This document shows, piece by piece, positions 10,935-22,040 of a stretch of 64,000 nucleotides of DNA. The notes under the pieces are model-generated. The model saw only the letters and a program-made list of their open reading frames with translations. It was not told where the DNA came from and searched no databases. This DNA comes from Paenibacillus sp. FSL H8-0537 (GTDB taxonomy: Bacteria > Bacillota > Bacilli > Paenibacillales > Paenibacillaceae), in contig NZ_CP150290.1 of assembly GCF_038051995.1 (NCBI RefSeq), positions 297,501 to 361,500 on the forward strand, read 5' to 3'. Both the position numbers and the translations under genes were made by a program. Numbering within the stretch: the first letter of the stretch is position 1; each line of letters opens with the position of its first letter.

Positions 10935-11575
10935 GCGGAGCAGGCAGAGAGATTTTGAAGGTGGCTATGCCAAAAGGCCGGATTTACAAGCAGGCATCAA
11001 AGCTGTTTCGCGAAGCGGGACTGCCGATTCCAAGTGATTTTGACGATACGCGCAGGCTGATCATTGAGCTGCCGGAAGCAGGCATGGAGTTTATAATGGC
11101 AAAGCCTGTAGATGTGCCTACTTATGTGGAATATGGCGTCGCAGATATTGGAATCGTCGGCAAGGATGTGCTGATGGAGGAAAATAAAGATGTTTACGAG
11201 CTGCTGGATCTTGGCATAGCCAAGTGCCGGATGTCGGTAATCGGGCTGCCAGACTGGAAGCCGGTTATAAATCCGCGGGTAGCGACGAAATATCCGAATG
11301 TGGCTTCGCAATATTTTCGCGAGTTGGGTCAGCAGGTAGAGGTGATTAAGCTGAACGGCTCGATTGAGCTTGCGCCACTTATTGGCCTGGCTGACCGCAT
11401 TGTCGATATGGTAGAGACAGGGCAGACACTGCGTGAAAACGGCTTGGTCGAGATGGAGTCCATCTTCGGCATTACGAGCCGCTTGATTGCGAACCGCGTC
11501 AGCTATCGGATGAAAAACGAGGCGATTCAAAGCCTCTGTGATAGATTGCAGGAAACGCTTGGTGCGAAGCTTTAG
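10931..11575 (+). CDS. hisG: ATP phosphoribosyltransferase catalytic subunit, short form
   Basis: 214-aa short-form HisG, lacking the C-terminal regulatory domain of the long form and therefore dependent on HisZ. It condenses ATP with PRPP in the first step of histidine synthesis. The N-terminal [11 protein letters not shown] and the PRPP-loop region [14 protein letters not shown] (about 158-171) are typical. The GTG start lies inside the hisZ end (GTGA), behind a GGAGGGGATGG site. Confidence 0.95.
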   Translation: MSGAGREILKVAMPKGRIYKQASKLFREAGLPIPSDFDDTRRLIIELPEAGMEFIMAKPVDVPTYVEYGVADIGIVGKDVLMEENKDVYELLDLGIAKCRMSVIGLPDWKPVINPRVATKYPNVASQYFRELGQQVEVIKLNGSIELAPLIGLADRIVDMVETGQTLRENGLVEMESIFGITSRLIANRVSYRMKNEAIQSLCDRLQETLGAKL

Positions 11576-11662
11576 GATTGCGGAAGCACAAGCTATAGAA
11601 GTAGATGAAACAGAGCCACAAAGCAGATGGTGCAGAGCTTTAAAGGAAAGGGGTTGGCGATT

Positions 11663-12949
<1,287 letters not shown>

Positions 12950-13022
12950 CGAGCAGGACTAAGGTGAGCCAATATAAAACAAAACGAGCATTTATTTTAC
13001 AAGAAGAAAGAAGGAATCGGTA

Positions 13023-13622
13023 ATGGCGGAATTGACAGGACGCGTATCGGAAGTAGCTCGCAAAACAAATGAAACAGACATCAAGCTGGCGTTTTCGGTA
13101 GACGGCAGCGGGACGACCAACCTTGAGACGGATGTGCCTTTCCTGAACCATATGCTGGATTTGTTCACGAAGCACGGACAGTTCGACCTGACGGTCGATG
13201 CGAAAGGTGATATTGAAATCGACGACCACCATACGGTGGAGGATATCGGCATTTGCCTCGGGCAAGCGCTGCGTGAAGCACTCGGCGACAAGCGCGGAAT
13301 CAAGCGCTACGCGAGCGTATTCGTACCGATGGATGAGGCGCTGGCCCAGGTTATTATCGATGTGAGCAACCGCCCGCATTTCGAATACCGTGCGGAGTAT
13401 CCTTCAAGCCAGACAGGCAGCTTCTCTGTGGAGCTGGTACAAGAGTTTCTATGGAAGCTGGCGCTGGAAGCGCGCATTACGCTGCATGTCATCGTACATT
13501 ACGGCCAGAATACGCATCATATGATTGAAGCGGTATTCAAGGCGCTTGGCCGAGCGCTGGATGAAGCGACGAGCATTGATCCTCGCGTACAAGGAGTGCC
13601 TTCGACGAAAGGAGTGCTGTAG
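13023..13622 (+). CDS. hisB: imidazoleglycerol-phosphate dehydratase
   Basis: 199-aa monofunctional HisB (dehydratase only). The two His-rich metal motifs are visible: DDHHTVEDIGICLG near residue 61 and HYGQNTHHMIEAVFKALGRAL near 159. It converts imidazole glycerol phosphate to imidazole acetol phosphate. Its ribosome site is AGAAAGGAATCGGTA. One base separates it from the hisH start. Confidence 0.96.
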   Translation: MAELTGRVSEVARKTNETDIKLAFSVDGSGTTNLETDVPFLNHMLDLFTKHGQFDLTVDAKGDIEIDDHHTVEDIGICLGQALREALGDKRGIKRYASVFVPMDEALAQVIIDVSNRPHFEYRAEYPSSQTGSFSVELVQEFLWKLALEARITLHVIVHYGQNTHHMIEAVFKALGRALDEATSIDPRVQGVPSTKGVL

Positions 13623-13623
13623 C

Positions 13624-14241
13624 ATGATTGCGATCATCGATTACGGCATGGGCAACCTTCACAGCGTCAGCAAAGCGGTTGAGCGTCTGGGCTATGAAAC
13701 GGTTGTAACGGATGATCCGCAGGAAATTTTAGCAGCGGATGGCGCGATTTTGCCAGGTGTCGGCGCTTTCGGTGATGCGATGGGCAATTTGCGCGAGACG
13801 AAGCTGGGTGAGGTTGTGAAGCAATATGCCGCCTCTGGCAAGCCGCTGCTTGGCATTTGCCTCGGCATGCAGCTGTTGTTCACCGCGAGCGAGGAATACG
13901 GCGACAACGAGGGCCTCGGTCTTCTGCCAGGCAAGGTCATCCGCTTCCAAGGCGACTACAAAATCCCGCATATGGGCTGGAACAAGCTAAGCTTTGAGCA
14001 GGAGCAAAGCCCGCTATTCGCAGGACTGGAAGAGGGCCATGTGTATTTCGTCCACTCCTTTCATGCAAAGCCAGAGCAGGGCAGCGATCTGCTGGCTACG
14101 ACCGATTATTATCAGCAGGTAACGGCTATCGTTGGGCGTGAGCAAGTATACGGCATGCAGTTCCACCCGGAAAAAAGCGGCGAGTTGGGCATGCAGCTGC
14201 TTGGAAACTTCCTCGCATTGACTGGCAGCGGAAAGGCCTAG
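13624..14241 (+). CDS. hisH: imidazole glycerol phosphate synthase glutaminase subunit
   Basis: 205-aa class I glutamine amidotransferase. The N-terminus IAIIDYGMGNLHS, the nucleophile elbow GICLGMQLL with its Cys near residue 80, and the His-x-Glu pair FHPEKSG near 181 are present. It supplies ammonia to HisF. ATG 13624 behind AAAGGAG is the start; the longer frame overlapping hisB is not. A 150-base gap follows where hisA normally lies. Confidence 0.96.
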   Translation: MIAIIDYGMGNLHSVSKAVERLGYETVVTDDPQEILAADGAILPGVGAFGDAMGNLRETKLGEVVKQYAASGKPLLGICLGMQLLFTASEEYGDNEGLGLLPGKVIRFQGDYKIPHMGWNKLSFEQEQSPLFAGLEEGHVYFVHSFHAKPEQGSDLLATTDYYQQVTAIVGREQVYGMQFHPEKSGELGMQLLGNFLALTGSGKA

Positions 14242-14391
14242 CCTAGTCGCTGGCTCCCTCACTTGGAGGTCACTTTCCAGCACCATGTATGTATCGATCG
14301 AAAAACGTTATTTTTCACAAAAAATGAATATCTACAGGCTGTATGTAGCAGGCGCAGCACTAGATGAGTCTAATATAAAGGAGCGTGCAAA
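14242..14391 (+). other. hisH-hisF gap where hisA is expected
   Basis: In most Firmicute his operons, hisA sits here and overlaps or abuts both neighbours. This stretch has no reading frame resembling HisA. It contains an isolated GGAGG and, at the end, the AAAGGAG site of hisF. A frame from ATG 14286 reads into hisF out of phase and looks meaningless. No promoter or terminator stands out. Confidence 0.8.
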
Positions 14392-15150
14392 ATGCTGGCA
14401 AAACGTATTATTCCATGCCTCGATGTCAAAGACGGCCGTGTCGTTAAAGGCGTAAATTTCGTTAACCTGCGCGATGCTGGCGATCCGGTGGAGTTAGCTT
14501 CTACCTATGACCGCGAAGGCGCGGATGAACTCGTATTTCTCGATATTTCCGCCTCTGTTGAAGGCCGGGCTACGATGATCGAGGTCGTCAAACGCACGGC
14601 GGGCGAAATTACGATTCCGTTCACTGTTGGTGGCGGCATCTCGCATGTGGATGACATGAAGCGGCTGTTGCGCGCAGGTGCGGACAAGATCGGCATTAAT
14701 ACGGCTGCAGTCAAAAATCCTACGCTCGTGCGCGATGGCTCGCGCAAATTCGGCTCCCAATGCATCGTTGTCGCGATTGACGCGAAATTTAACGCTGCAT
14801 GGGGCGAGTGGGAAGTCTATACGCACGGCGGCCGTCAGGCGACAGGCATTAGAGCGCTGGAGTGGGCGAGCGAGGTTGAGAAGCTGGGCGCCGGCGAGAT
14901 TTTGCTGACGAGCATGGATGCAGACGGCACGAAGGACGGCTTTGATCTGCCGCTGACCTCTGCTGTATCCGGCAAGCTGGGCATTCCGGTTATTGCTTCG
15001 GGCGGAGCCGGCCGCATTGAGCATTTCAGTGATGTTTTCGATCAAGGCAAGGCGGACGCTGCGCTGGCGGCGACGATTTTTCACTACAAAGAAATGACGA
15101 TTCGCGAAGTGAAGGATGATTTGCGGCAGAAGGGCGTGGAGGTCAGATGA
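14392..15150 (+). CDS. hisF: imidazole glycerol phosphate synthase cyclase subunit
   Basis: 252-aa (beta/alpha)8 barrel. The catalytic aspartates sit in [15 protein letters not shown] (Asp11) and [14 protein letters not shown] (Asp130 region), and the phosphate-binding segments VGGGI and ASGGAG are intact. With HisH it converts PRFAR to IGP and AICAR. Its substrate needs HisA, which is not in this operon. Overlaps hisI by four bases. Confidence 0.96.
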   Translation: MLAKRIIPCLDVKDGRVVKGVNFVNLRDAGDPVELASTYDREGADELVFLDISASVEGRATMIEVVKRTAGEITIPFTVGGGISHVDDMKRLLRAGADKIGINTAAVKNPTLVRDGSRKFGSQCIVVAIDAKFNAAWGEWEVYTHGGRQATGIRALEWASEVEKLGAGEILLTSMDADGTKDGFDLPLTSAVSGKLGIPVIASGGAGRIEHFSDVFDQGKADAALAATIFHYKEMTIREVKDDLRQKGVEVR

Positions 15151-15881
15151 CAGACTGGTTAAAGCAGATTAAGTGGAGCGAAGACGGCCTTGTGCCAGCG
15201 ATCGTTCAGGATGCGCAGAGCAAGGAAGTGCTGATGCTCGCTTATATGAACGAGGATTCGCTCAAGCTGTCGGTGGAAACGGGTTCGACCTGGTTCTGGA
15301 GCCGCTCGCGCAGCGAGCTGTGGAACAAGGGCGCAACGAGCGGCCACACGCAGCGCATTGAGTCTTTATCCTATGACTGCGACGGCGACACGCTGTTGGT
15401 ACGTGTTCATCAAGTCGGTCCTGCTTGCCATACAGGAAGCTATAGCTGCTTTTTCAATGATATCGAGCTGGCGGATCAAGCAAATGAGGCCAATTCCAGC
15501 GTAGATTCTGCGTTAACTGGGGCAGCTGCAGGCGCAGCCCACCAAGGTGGCGATCGCTTTGCCATTTTGGGAAGTCTGGAAACCGTCATTGCCGAGCGTC
15601 ATGCGGAGCGTCCAGAAGGTGCGTATACGACATATTTATTCGATAAAGGCATCGATAAAATTCTTAAAAAAGTTGGCGAGGAAGCAACCGAAGCGATTAT
15701 CGCGGCGAAAAATCAGGATAACGACGAGCTGCGCTCTGAAGCGAGCGATTTGATTTTTCACTTGCTGGTGCTGCTTAGACAGCGAGGCCTGCCACTCGAT
15801 GATGTGATGCAGGAGCTTGTGCAGCGCCACGGGAAACCAGCCAGCAATAATGCAATGAAACGCGAGCAGTCCAAAGCCTAG
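15147..15881 (+). CDS. hisI: phosphoribosyl-AMP cyclohydrolase / phosphoribosyl-ATP pyrophosphatase
   Basis: 244-aa bifunctional HisIE. The N-terminal cyclohydrolase has the metal-binding set [14 protein letters not shown] and [10 protein letters not shown] (about residues 75-110). After an Ala/Gly-rich linker (about 119-132), the HisE domain carries [15 protein letters not shown] and the LIFHLLVLL helix. It performs steps two and three of the pathway. Confidence 0.95.
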   Translation: MTDWLKQIKWSEDGLVPAIVQDAQSKEVLMLAYMNEDSLKLSVETGSTWFWSRSRSELWNKGATSGHTQRIESLSYDCDGDTLLVRVHQVGPACHTGSYSCFFNDIELADQANEANSSVDSALTGAAAGAAHQGGDRFAILGSLETVIAERHAERPEGAYTTYLFDKGIDKILKKVGEEATEAIIAAKNQDNDELRSEASDLIFHLLVLLRQRGLPLDDVMQELVQRHGKPASNNAMKREQSKA

Positions 15882-15947
15882 CCAGGCGGGTTGCCGCGTT
15901 TTGCGGTTTTCATTCATATCAGTAAAAGGGGAAGGCGGGGCTGTCTT

Positions 15948-16754
15948 ATGCTAATCGATTACCACACGCATCATGTTCGCTGCGGGCATGCAGTGGGCAC
16001 GCTGGAGGAATATGTTCAGAAGGGCATTGAACTGGGGCTTGATCAGCTCGGCCTGTCCGACCATCTGCCCCTAATCCATGTCGATCCGGCAGCGTATTAT
16101 CCAGAGATGGCTATGCCGATGGAAGAGCTGCCGCGTTATGTCGAGGAATGTTTGACGCTTAAGGAGAAGTACAGACATCAAATCGATATACGTGTTGGGC
16201 TAGAAGGGGATTATATCGAAGGTTACGAGCGGCAGATCGAGGATATTCTTAAAGCATATCCGTTCGATTACGTAATTGGCTCGGTGCATTTTCTAGGCGA
16301 GTGGGATATTACTGATTTTCGGCAGACGCATGGCTGGGAAGGCAAAAACCGGCTGGTGGTGTATGAGCAGTATTATGATGCAGTGCAGAAGGCGGCGGCC
16401 ACAGGGCTTTATGATTTTATTGGGCATATCGATGTAATCAAGCGTTTCGGCTTTAAGCCGGAGGAAGATGTGACGCATTTGGAAAATGCAGCGCTCGAAG
16501 CTGTCAAGCGGCATGGCGTTGCGATTGAATTGAACGCATCGGGCTTGCGGACGCCAGCGGAGGAAATGTTTCCGAGCCGCAGAATGCTGGAATATGCGCA
16601 TAAGCTGGGCATTCCCATTACGGTCGGCTCGGACGCGCATCAGCCAGAAAGACTGGCACAATACCTTGATCAAGCGCGTCTGATGTTGAAAGAAGTCGGT
16701 TTTTCGCAGCTCGCGACCTTTGATCGTCGAAAATTAGTCAGTATTGATTTTTGA
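15948..16754 (+). CDS. hisJ: histidinol-phosphatase, PHP family
   Basis: 268-aa PHP-fold metal-dependent phosphatase. Metal-ligand motifs are DYHTHH (residues 4-9), the GLSDHLPL histidine, the E-x-D of GLEGDYIE, GSVHFLG, GHIDVI and the terminal SDAH. It removes phosphate from histidinol phosphate. ATG 15948 behind an AAGGGGAAGG site gives the normal N-terminus; the longer frame from 15891 would add 19 unrelated residues. Confidence 0.92.
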   Translation: MLIDYHTHHVRCGHAVGTLEEYVQKGIELGLDQLGLSDHLPLIHVDPAAYYPEMAMPMEELPRYVEECLTLKEKYRHQIDIRVGLEGDYIEGYERQIEDILKAYPFDYVIGSVHFLGEWDITDFRQTHGWEGKNRLVVYEQYYDAVQKAAATGLYDFIGHIDVIKRFGFKPEEDVTHLENAALEAVKRHGVAIELNASGLRTPAEEMFPSRRMLEYAHKLGIPITVGSDAHQPERLAQYLDQARLMLKEVGFSQLATFDRRKLVSIDF

Positions 16755-16778
16755 ATTATTAGCAATTCGATGTATAAT
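16751..16778 (+). promoter_or_regulatory. predicted promoter of prs
   Basis: TTGAAT (16751-16756), 16-base spacer and TATAAT (16773-16778), preceded by a TG extension. It gives prs a promoter of its own, inside and just past the hisJ stop. Confidence 0.65.
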
Positions 16779-16895
16779 GGTATTGACCAAGCGCAAACGG
16801 GCTGTGCCCAGAGCACAAGCTAGGGCAAGCAGGCGTTGCGCATTGAAAGCCTAGTCAGGTAAAACTTATCTGGTTTAAACGCTCAGGAGGGTATT

Positions 16896-17846
16896 ATGTT
16901 AAGCGACAAGTTGCGTATTTTCTCGGGATCGTCTAATCCGGAACTAGCTCAGAAGATTGCTTCGGATTTAGGATTGACGCTCGGCGCCATTAAGATGTCT
17001 AGATTCAAGAGTGGCGAAATTTATGTCCACTATGAAGAAACCATCCGGAACTGCGACGTATTTCTGGTTCAATCGTTTTCGCATCCGATCAACGAATATT
17101 TCGTAGAGCTGCTCGTAATGATTGATGCGGCGAAACGGGCTTCGGCGAAAACCATTAACATCATTATGCCGTATTACGGTTATGCCCGTCAGGAGCGTAA
17201 ATCCTCGCCGCGGGAACCGATTACCGCAAAAATGGTTGCAGACGTATTGACGACAGTTGGGGCGACCCGCGTCGTTACGATTGACTTGCATGCACCAGCG
17301 ATTCAGGGCTTCTTTAATATTCCGGTCGATCATATGACAGCTCTTGATCTGCTCAGCGATTATTTGAAATCGAAAAATATTAAAAACCCAGTTGTCGTAT
17401 CGCCAGATGCAGGACGCGCTTCAACTGCCGAGAAGCTTGCCAACTACTTGGACACTTCGTTCGCGATTATGATCAAGAAGCGTCCGGCACACAATGAGTC
17501 ATCGATTACCCATGTTATTGGTGATGTTGAAGGTCAGACACCGATTATTATCGAGGATCTGATTGATACCGGCACAACGATTGTCAATGTAGTCGAAAGC
17601 TTGAAGGAACGTGGCGCGGAAGATGTGTACGTGTGCGCTACTCACCCTCTGTTTTCCGGAAATGCTATTGAGCGTTTGGATATTCCAAGTATTAGAGAAG
17701 TAGTCGTAACCGACTCTATTCTCCTGCCTGACAATCGTCCGGACCGTTTCACTGTGCTGTCGGTTGCTCCACTGCTTGCGGAAGCAACACGCATCATTAT
17801 TGAAGGCGGTTCGATCAGCACCCTGTTCAAAAATGCAGGCGTGTAG
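16896..17846 (+). CDS. prs: ribose-phosphate pyrophosphokinase (PRPP synthetase)
   Basis: 316-aa class I PRPP synthetase that makes PRPP from ribose 5-phosphate and ATP. The SGSSNPELAQ N-terminus, the flexible-loop YYGYARQERKSSPREPI, the cation site DLHAPAIQGFF and the PRPP loop IIIEDLIDTGTTI are present. Many Bacillales carry another prs next to glmU, so this may be a second copy serving histidine synthesis; that is an inference from its place behind the his genes. Start at ATG 16896 with GGAGGG. Confidence 0.93.
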   Translation: MLSDKLRIFSGSSNPELAQKIASDLGLTLGAIKMSRFKSGEIYVHYEETIRNCDVFLVQSFSHPINEYFVELLVMIDAAKRASAKTINIIMPYYGYARQERKSSPREPITAKMVADVLTTVGATRVVTIDLHAPAIQGFFNIPVDHMTALDLLSDYLKSKNIKNPVVVSPDAGRASTAEKLANYLDTSFAIMIKKRPAHNESSITHVIGDVEGQTPIIIEDLIDTGTTIVNVVESLKERGAEDVYVCATHPLFSGNAIERLDIPSIREVVVTDSILLPDNRPDRFTVLSVAPLLAEATRIIIEGGSISTLFKNAGV

Positions 17847-17859
17847 CGAGAACTTTTTT

Positions 17860-17955
17860 GAAATATAGGAAAGGATATGATTTTCTCATCCTCTCTCTAT
17901 ATTTCTCGGAATGAAACGCGCTGCGGCGCCAGAGGACGGCGACAGCCGTTTCACC
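17860..17955 (+). repeat. double-hairpin intergenic element, copy A
   Basis: 96-base element. Stem 1 runs from GAAATATAG to CTATATTTC with an inner AGGAT/ATCCT pair. Stem 2 is closed by GAAACG/CGTTTC, with CGCTG/CAGC and a GC-rich inner helix, and ends in CACC. Three relatives lie at 21805, 28699 and 35802, all on this strand. It sits in the 324-base gap between prs and the TPR gene. After it, a GGGCGGTT-rich stretch and CTTTTTTGCC near 18035 hold no gene. The T-run CTTTTTT just ahead of it could help end prs transcription. Confidence 0.85.
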
Positions 17956-18170
17956 TCATGGACTCCTTACCAAAAACAGCATAAATACTTATATGAAATC
18001 GCGGGCGGTTATTAAAACGTCCGCTATTTTCATAGCTTTTTTGCCTGTTGCCCCAAGGGAGCGCGGGCAATAGCGGCCGCGGCGGAGCGTTTCCTTTAGT
18101 TTGAGTGCGCGAGTTGACCGTTCCTATGTTATAATCGTAGAAAATGAAGTTTCCGGGAGGTGCCTTGCCA

Positions 18171-19922
18171 ATGAAGGGAAAGAAACGCGCTGCCACAGCT
18201 GACCCAAAGACGAAAATCATACCTGTTCAGTGGGATGCCACATTCTTTTTCGAACGGGCTGTCCGCTCGTTGGACCGATACCACTATGACAAGGCACTCA
18301 AATATTTTCGCCGTGCTGTGGAATATGAGCCGGAAAATCCGGTTAACCATTGTAATATGGCAGGCATTTTATCGGAAATGGGCAACTATCAGGAATCCAA
18401 TAAAATTTTGCATTGGATCGTCGATGAGCTTGATCCTACGATGACGGAATGCCATTTCTATATGGCGAACAACTATGCCAACATGGAACAATATGAAGCC
18501 GCTGAAGGGGCACTGGTGCATTATCTCGAAGAGGATGCGGATGGGCAGTACCTCGATGAGGCGGAAGAAATGATGGAATTGCTCGATTATGAGCTGGAGC
18601 GTCCAACGCGGGTAACGAGTATTAAGGCGCGTGAAGGCTTGTTCGAGCATGATCAGGCACGCACGCTGCTGGAGGAAGGCAAGTTTACCGAGGCGGTTCG
18701 ACTACTGGAGGACATTATTGCGGCGCAGCCGGAGTTTCTGGCAGCACGCAATAATTTGGCGCTCGCTTATTATTATATGGGCCTGTTTGATAAGGCGATG
18801 GAAACGATACATGAGGCGCTGGATATTGATGCGGGCAACCTGCATGCCTTGTGCAATTTGGCGATCTTTTATCAGCATGCAGAGGACGAGAAAAGTTTGG
18901 CTCCACTAGTAGAGCTGCTGCGCAAGACGGCGCCTTTTCATGAGGAGCATGTATTTAAGCTGGCTACGACGATGGGGATTCTTGGCGAGCACGAGGCGGC
19001 TTACCGCCACTTCCTTCGCTTGCTGAAGGACCCTGATCTGAATCAGGACCCTTGCCTGTATCATTATGCGGCTGTAGCGGCCTGCAATATTGGGCGGTTC
19101 CATGAAGCCGAGCGGCTTTGGCGGCAGACAGCAAAGCTAGATCCAAAATCGAATATTCCTCGCTATTATATGGAACAGCTGGAGCTGGTGAAGCAAGGGC
19201 AGCACAAATCAGCGGTCAGCTACCATTATCATTTGCCGTTTGAGGAGCAGTTCAAGCTTTGGGAAAACTCCTCGGATGGACTGCCCGACCATTTGAAGCG
19301 TGACCCGCTTGTCCGCTCCTCCTTCTTCTGGGCGCTGCGCCACGGTGATCGCAACACGAAGCTGCAGGTCATCCAGGCGCTCGGCATGATTGCTGACAAT
19401 GAAGTAAAGGATGCGCTTAAGGCGTTTCTGATCGAACCGGGCGAAGATGACTATTTGAAGCGGATTGCGATTTTCGTTCTGCGTACGATTGATGTTCAGG
19501 AGCCGCTGCAGGCCATATTGGAGGGCAAGGAAACGGTCATCGAACCGAATCGTGTTCCTTCACGGCTGCCCGTATGGGAAGCCAAGTGGCAGGAAGTTGT
19601 CGAGGCTGCGCTTTCGCGAATGAACAAGCGTTATGATCTAATCCAACAGCATGATCTGATGACGCTGTGGGTCGAGTTTCTAAGCCGTGTATATCCGGAC
19701 GTTCCGAAGCTCAGCAAGGTGGAAGGCTGGGCCGCAGCGCTGGAATATTTGACGGCGAAGATGCATCGGCGCACGATTTCGTATCATGAGGTATCCGTTC
19801 GTTATGGCACTTCCATTGCAACGGTCAGCAAAAATGCGAAGCGAATCGATCAAGTGTGCGGCATAAAGGAAAAAATGCGTTCGATCAATTCGGTATTTGC
19901 GCCAGATGAGCCGCTGGAATAG
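18171..19922 (+). CDS. tetratricopeptide-repeat protein (YvcD-like)
   Basis: 583-aa soluble protein with TPR units across about residues 20-330: for example DKALKYFRRAVEYEPENPVNH, LLEEGKFTEAVRLLEDIIAA and the AYYYMGLFDKAMETIHEAL type helices. The C-terminal part ends with a helix-turn-helix-like segment (SVRYGTSIATVSKNAKRI). It stands directly before trxB, as yvcD does in Bacillus. The function is unknown; TPR arrays usually bind other proteins. ATG 18171 behind GGGAGGTG is preferred to 18144, which has no ribosome site. Confidence 0.82.
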   Translation: MKGKKRAATADPKTKIIPVQWDATFFFERAVRSLDRYHYDKALKYFRRAVEYEPENPVNHCNMAGILSEMGNYQESNKILHWIVDELDPTMTECHFYMANNYANMEQYEAAEGALVHYLEEDADGQYLDEAEEMMELLDYELERPTRVTSIKAREGLFEHDQARTLLEEGKFTEAVRLLEDIIAAQPEFLAARNNLALAYYYMGLFDKAMETIHEALDIDAGNLHALCNLAIFYQHAEDEKSLAPLVELLRKTAPFHEEHVFKLATTMGILGEHEAAYRHFLRLLKDPDLNQDPCLYHYAAVAACNIGRFHEAERLWRQTAKLDPKSNIPRYYMEQLELVKQGQHKSAVSYHYHLPFEEQFKLWENSSDGLPDHLKRDPLVRSSFFWALRHGDRNTKLQVIQALGMIADNEVKDALKAFLIEPGEDDYLKRIAIFVLRTIDVQEPLQAILEGKETVIEPNRVPSRLPVWEAKWQEVVEAALSRMNKRYDLIQQHDLMTLWVEFLSRVYPDVPKLSKVEGWAAALEYLTAKMHRRTISYHEVSVRYGTSIATVSKNAKRIDQVCGIKEKMRSINSVFAPDEPLE

Positions 19923-19982
19923 CGAGCAGGCGTGTCTGTAAAATATAATAGGGATAGGGCAAAATTTAAGGAGGGTTACAGG

Positions 19983-20930
19983 ATGTATAAAGCGATTATT
20001 ATCGGTACGGGTCCTGCGGGACTGACGGCTGCGATTTATTTGGCTCGTGCAAACATGAAGCCGCTAGTTATTGAAGGACCGGAGCCGGGTGGTCAATTGA
20101 CGACGACGACGGAGGTAGAGAACTTTCCGGGCTTCCCAGAAGGTATTATGGGTCCAGACTTGATGGCTAATATGCGCAAGCAAGCGGAGCGTTTCGGCGC
20201 AGAGTTTATTACAGGCTGGGTAAACAGCGTGGATACTTCGGCGAGACCGTTCAAGCTGCAAGTAGAAGGCAAAGGCGAATACGTAGGCGAGTCGCTTATC
20301 ATTTCTACTGGCGCTTCCGCCAAATACCTAGGCATTCCTGGGGAAAAAGAAAACGTAGGCCGCGGTGTCAGCACCTGCGCCACTTGCGACGGATTTTTCT
20401 TCCGCGGCAAGAAAATAATCGTGGTTGGCGGCGGAGACTCCGCTATGGAGGAAGCTAGCTTCCTGACTCGCTTTGCGACGAATGTAGAGCTTGTAAATCG
20501 CCGCGATGAGCTGCGCGCTTCCAAGATCATGCAGGACCGCGCACGCGAAAATGAAAAAATCGACTGGAGCCTAAACCGCACGCCAGTTGAGGTTGTAGCT
20601 GGGCCAATGGGCGTTACTGGTCTTAAAGTACGCAACAATGAAACAGGCAGTGAAGAAGTCATTGAGACGCACGGTATTTTTATCGCGATTGGCCACACGC
20701 CAAACACGGCCTTCCTTAATGGACAAATCGATACGGATGAGCATGGTTACATTAAAGTGAAGCCAGGCACTTCCGAGACGAACGTTCCGGGTATTTTCGC
20801 TTGTGGCGACGTGCAGGACAGCAAATATCGCCAAGCGATTACCGCTGCCGGCAGCGGCTGTATGGCGGCGCTTGACTGCGAACGTTTCCTTGAAGGCAGC
20901 ATGACGCATGACTGGAGCCAATCTCTGTAA
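19983..20930 (+). CDS. trxB: thioredoxin reductase
   Basis: 315-aa FAD enzyme that passes electrons from NADPH to thioredoxin. FAD site GTGPAGLTAAIYLARA near the N-terminus, redox-active CATC (STCATCDGFF, about residues 133-142), NADPH-binding GGGDSAMEEA and C-terminal ACGDVQDSKYRQAITAAGSG are present. ATG 19983 behind AAGGAGGG gives the standard length. It closes a unit with the TPR gene. Confidence 0.97.
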   Translation: MYKAIIIGTGPAGLTAAIYLARANMKPLVIEGPEPGGQLTTTTEVENFPGFPEGIMGPDLMANMRKQAERFGAEFITGWVNSVDTSARPFKLQVEGKGEYVGESLIISTGASAKYLGIPGEKENVGRGVSTCATCDGFFFRGKKIIVVGGGDSAMEEASFLTRFATNVELVNRRDELRASKIMQDRARENEKIDWSLNRTPVEVVAGPMGVTGLKVRNNETGSEEVIETHGIFIAIGHTPNTAFLNGQIDTDEHGYIKVKPGTSETNVPGIFACGDVQDSKYRQAITAAGSGCMAALDCERFLEGSMTHDWSQSL

Positions 20931-20950
20931 GCTTAGATTAAAATAGAGCA

Positions 20951-20990
20951 AATAACCCTTTGCCAGATAAATAAGGCAGAGGGTTATTTT
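20951..20990. terminator. bidirectional terminator between trxB and glpP
   Basis: The stem AATAACCCT-TGCC pairs with GGCA-AGGGTTATT and is followed by TT ATTT. It lies between convergent trxB and glpP. Confidence 0.8.
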
Positions 20991-21101
20991 ATTTGTTGTG
21001 TGCCCGTTTGTCCAGGCCGCACTCCAGAGCAGGAGAACGATGCCTTAGCATATGTTGGTAGCGCAGAATGGAGCCGAGCAGTATTGAGCTGCTGAATAAA
21101 A

Positions 21102-21668
21102 CTATTTGTTCGTAGAAGCGAAGTGCGTCCACAGCTCGCTGCGCGAGGTGGTCACTGCTGAAGCGCCAGCGGCAGTCGCATTTTCTACATCTGCTACAGT
21201 ACGGATCAGTCCGCCGGCAAAAATCGGGATGCCCGTCCGTTCAAAAACTTCACGAATGATATGAGGCATGACGCCTGGCAGCACTTCAATATAGTCAGGC
21301 TTCGTGCGCTCCAGCAGCACATAGCTTTTCTCCAGTGCGTGCGTGTCCAGCAGGAACAAGCGCTGTATCGCAATGAGGCCGTTTTTCTTTGCTGTACTAA
21401 TAACGGCGCCGCGCGTAGAAATAAGCCCGGCCGGGCGAATCATCTGGCACAAATATTCGGCGGCGTATTCGTCATTTTTGAGACCGCCGATTAAATCGGC
21501 GTGGAGCAGAATTTTTTTGCCATGGGCATTCGCCAGCTCGAAAATGCTCTGCAATTGGCTGATATGCGTCTCCAGCAGCACAATATAGGAGAAGTCAGAA
21601 GTCATCAGCTTTTCCAAATCCTTCGTTTTTCGTGGAGCAGGCAATATTTGCTGGTTGTGAAAGGGCAA
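21102..21668 (-). CDS. glpP: glycerol-3-phosphate-responsive antiterminator
   Basis: 188-aa GlpP-family protein, a TIM-barrel-like RNA-binding antiterminator that in Bacillus lets transcription pass a leader terminator of glpD and glpFK when glycerol 3-phosphate is present. Typical segments: LLHADLIGGLKNDEYAAEYL, ISTRGAVISTAKKNGL, and IEVLPGVMPHII with FAGGLIRT near the C-terminus. The start is TTG at 21668, behind AGGAGGT. No glp genes are adjacent, so its targets are elsewhere. Confidence 0.92.
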   Translation of the reverse strand: MPFHNQQILPAPRKTKDLEKLMTSDFSYIVLLETHISQLQSIFELANAHGKKILLHADLIGGLKNDEYAAEYLCQMIRPAGLISTRGAVISTAKKNGLIAIQRLFLLDTHALEKSYVLLERTKPDYIEVLPGVMPHIIREVFERTGIPIFAGGLIRTVADVENATAAGASAVTTSRSELWTHFASTNK

Positions 21669-21804
21669 GGACGAATACCTCCTTCTAGCGGATGTGGATT
21701 TATGGATCTATAATAAGCGGCCAGCTAGGCTTGTATAGGCTGCTTCGGTTCCGATGTGAAACGGACTTCTCCTTCTGATGGACGAGATCGTGCTGTTTTA
21801 GCTT

Positions 21805-21899
21805 GAAATATAGGAAAGTATGTGATGTTCCCATCCTTTCTCTATATTTCATCGCGAAACGAAAGCCCGCCGCCAAAGGGCGGCGTGGCGCGTTTCACC
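21805..21899 (+). repeat. double-hairpin intergenic element, copy B
   Basis: 95 bases between divergent glpP and glcK. Stem 1 (GAAATATAG/CTATATTTC) is nearly identical to copy A. Stem 2 keeps its closing GAAACG/CGTTTC and the trailing CACC, but the inner helix has changed to CCGCC/GGCGG, so both arms changed together. The rest of the 372-base gap holds GC-rich unassigned DNA and the glcK ribosome site. Confidence 0.85.
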
Positions 21900-22040
21900 T
21901 TGACCCTAGTCTAATGGATATACGGGGTGAACTCAACGTGCAAATCCAGCGGCAGCAAGGAGCTTCCCGCCTTGACCAGAGGGAGGAGCTTCGCTTATAG
22001 TGGACAGAGAAGATTAACATATTAATGAGGTGGACTGCAA

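Noticed and set aside
14286..14400. HisA remnant in the hisH-hisF gap
   Set aside because: Translation in all frames gives nothing like the HisA start or its phosphate-binding motifs.
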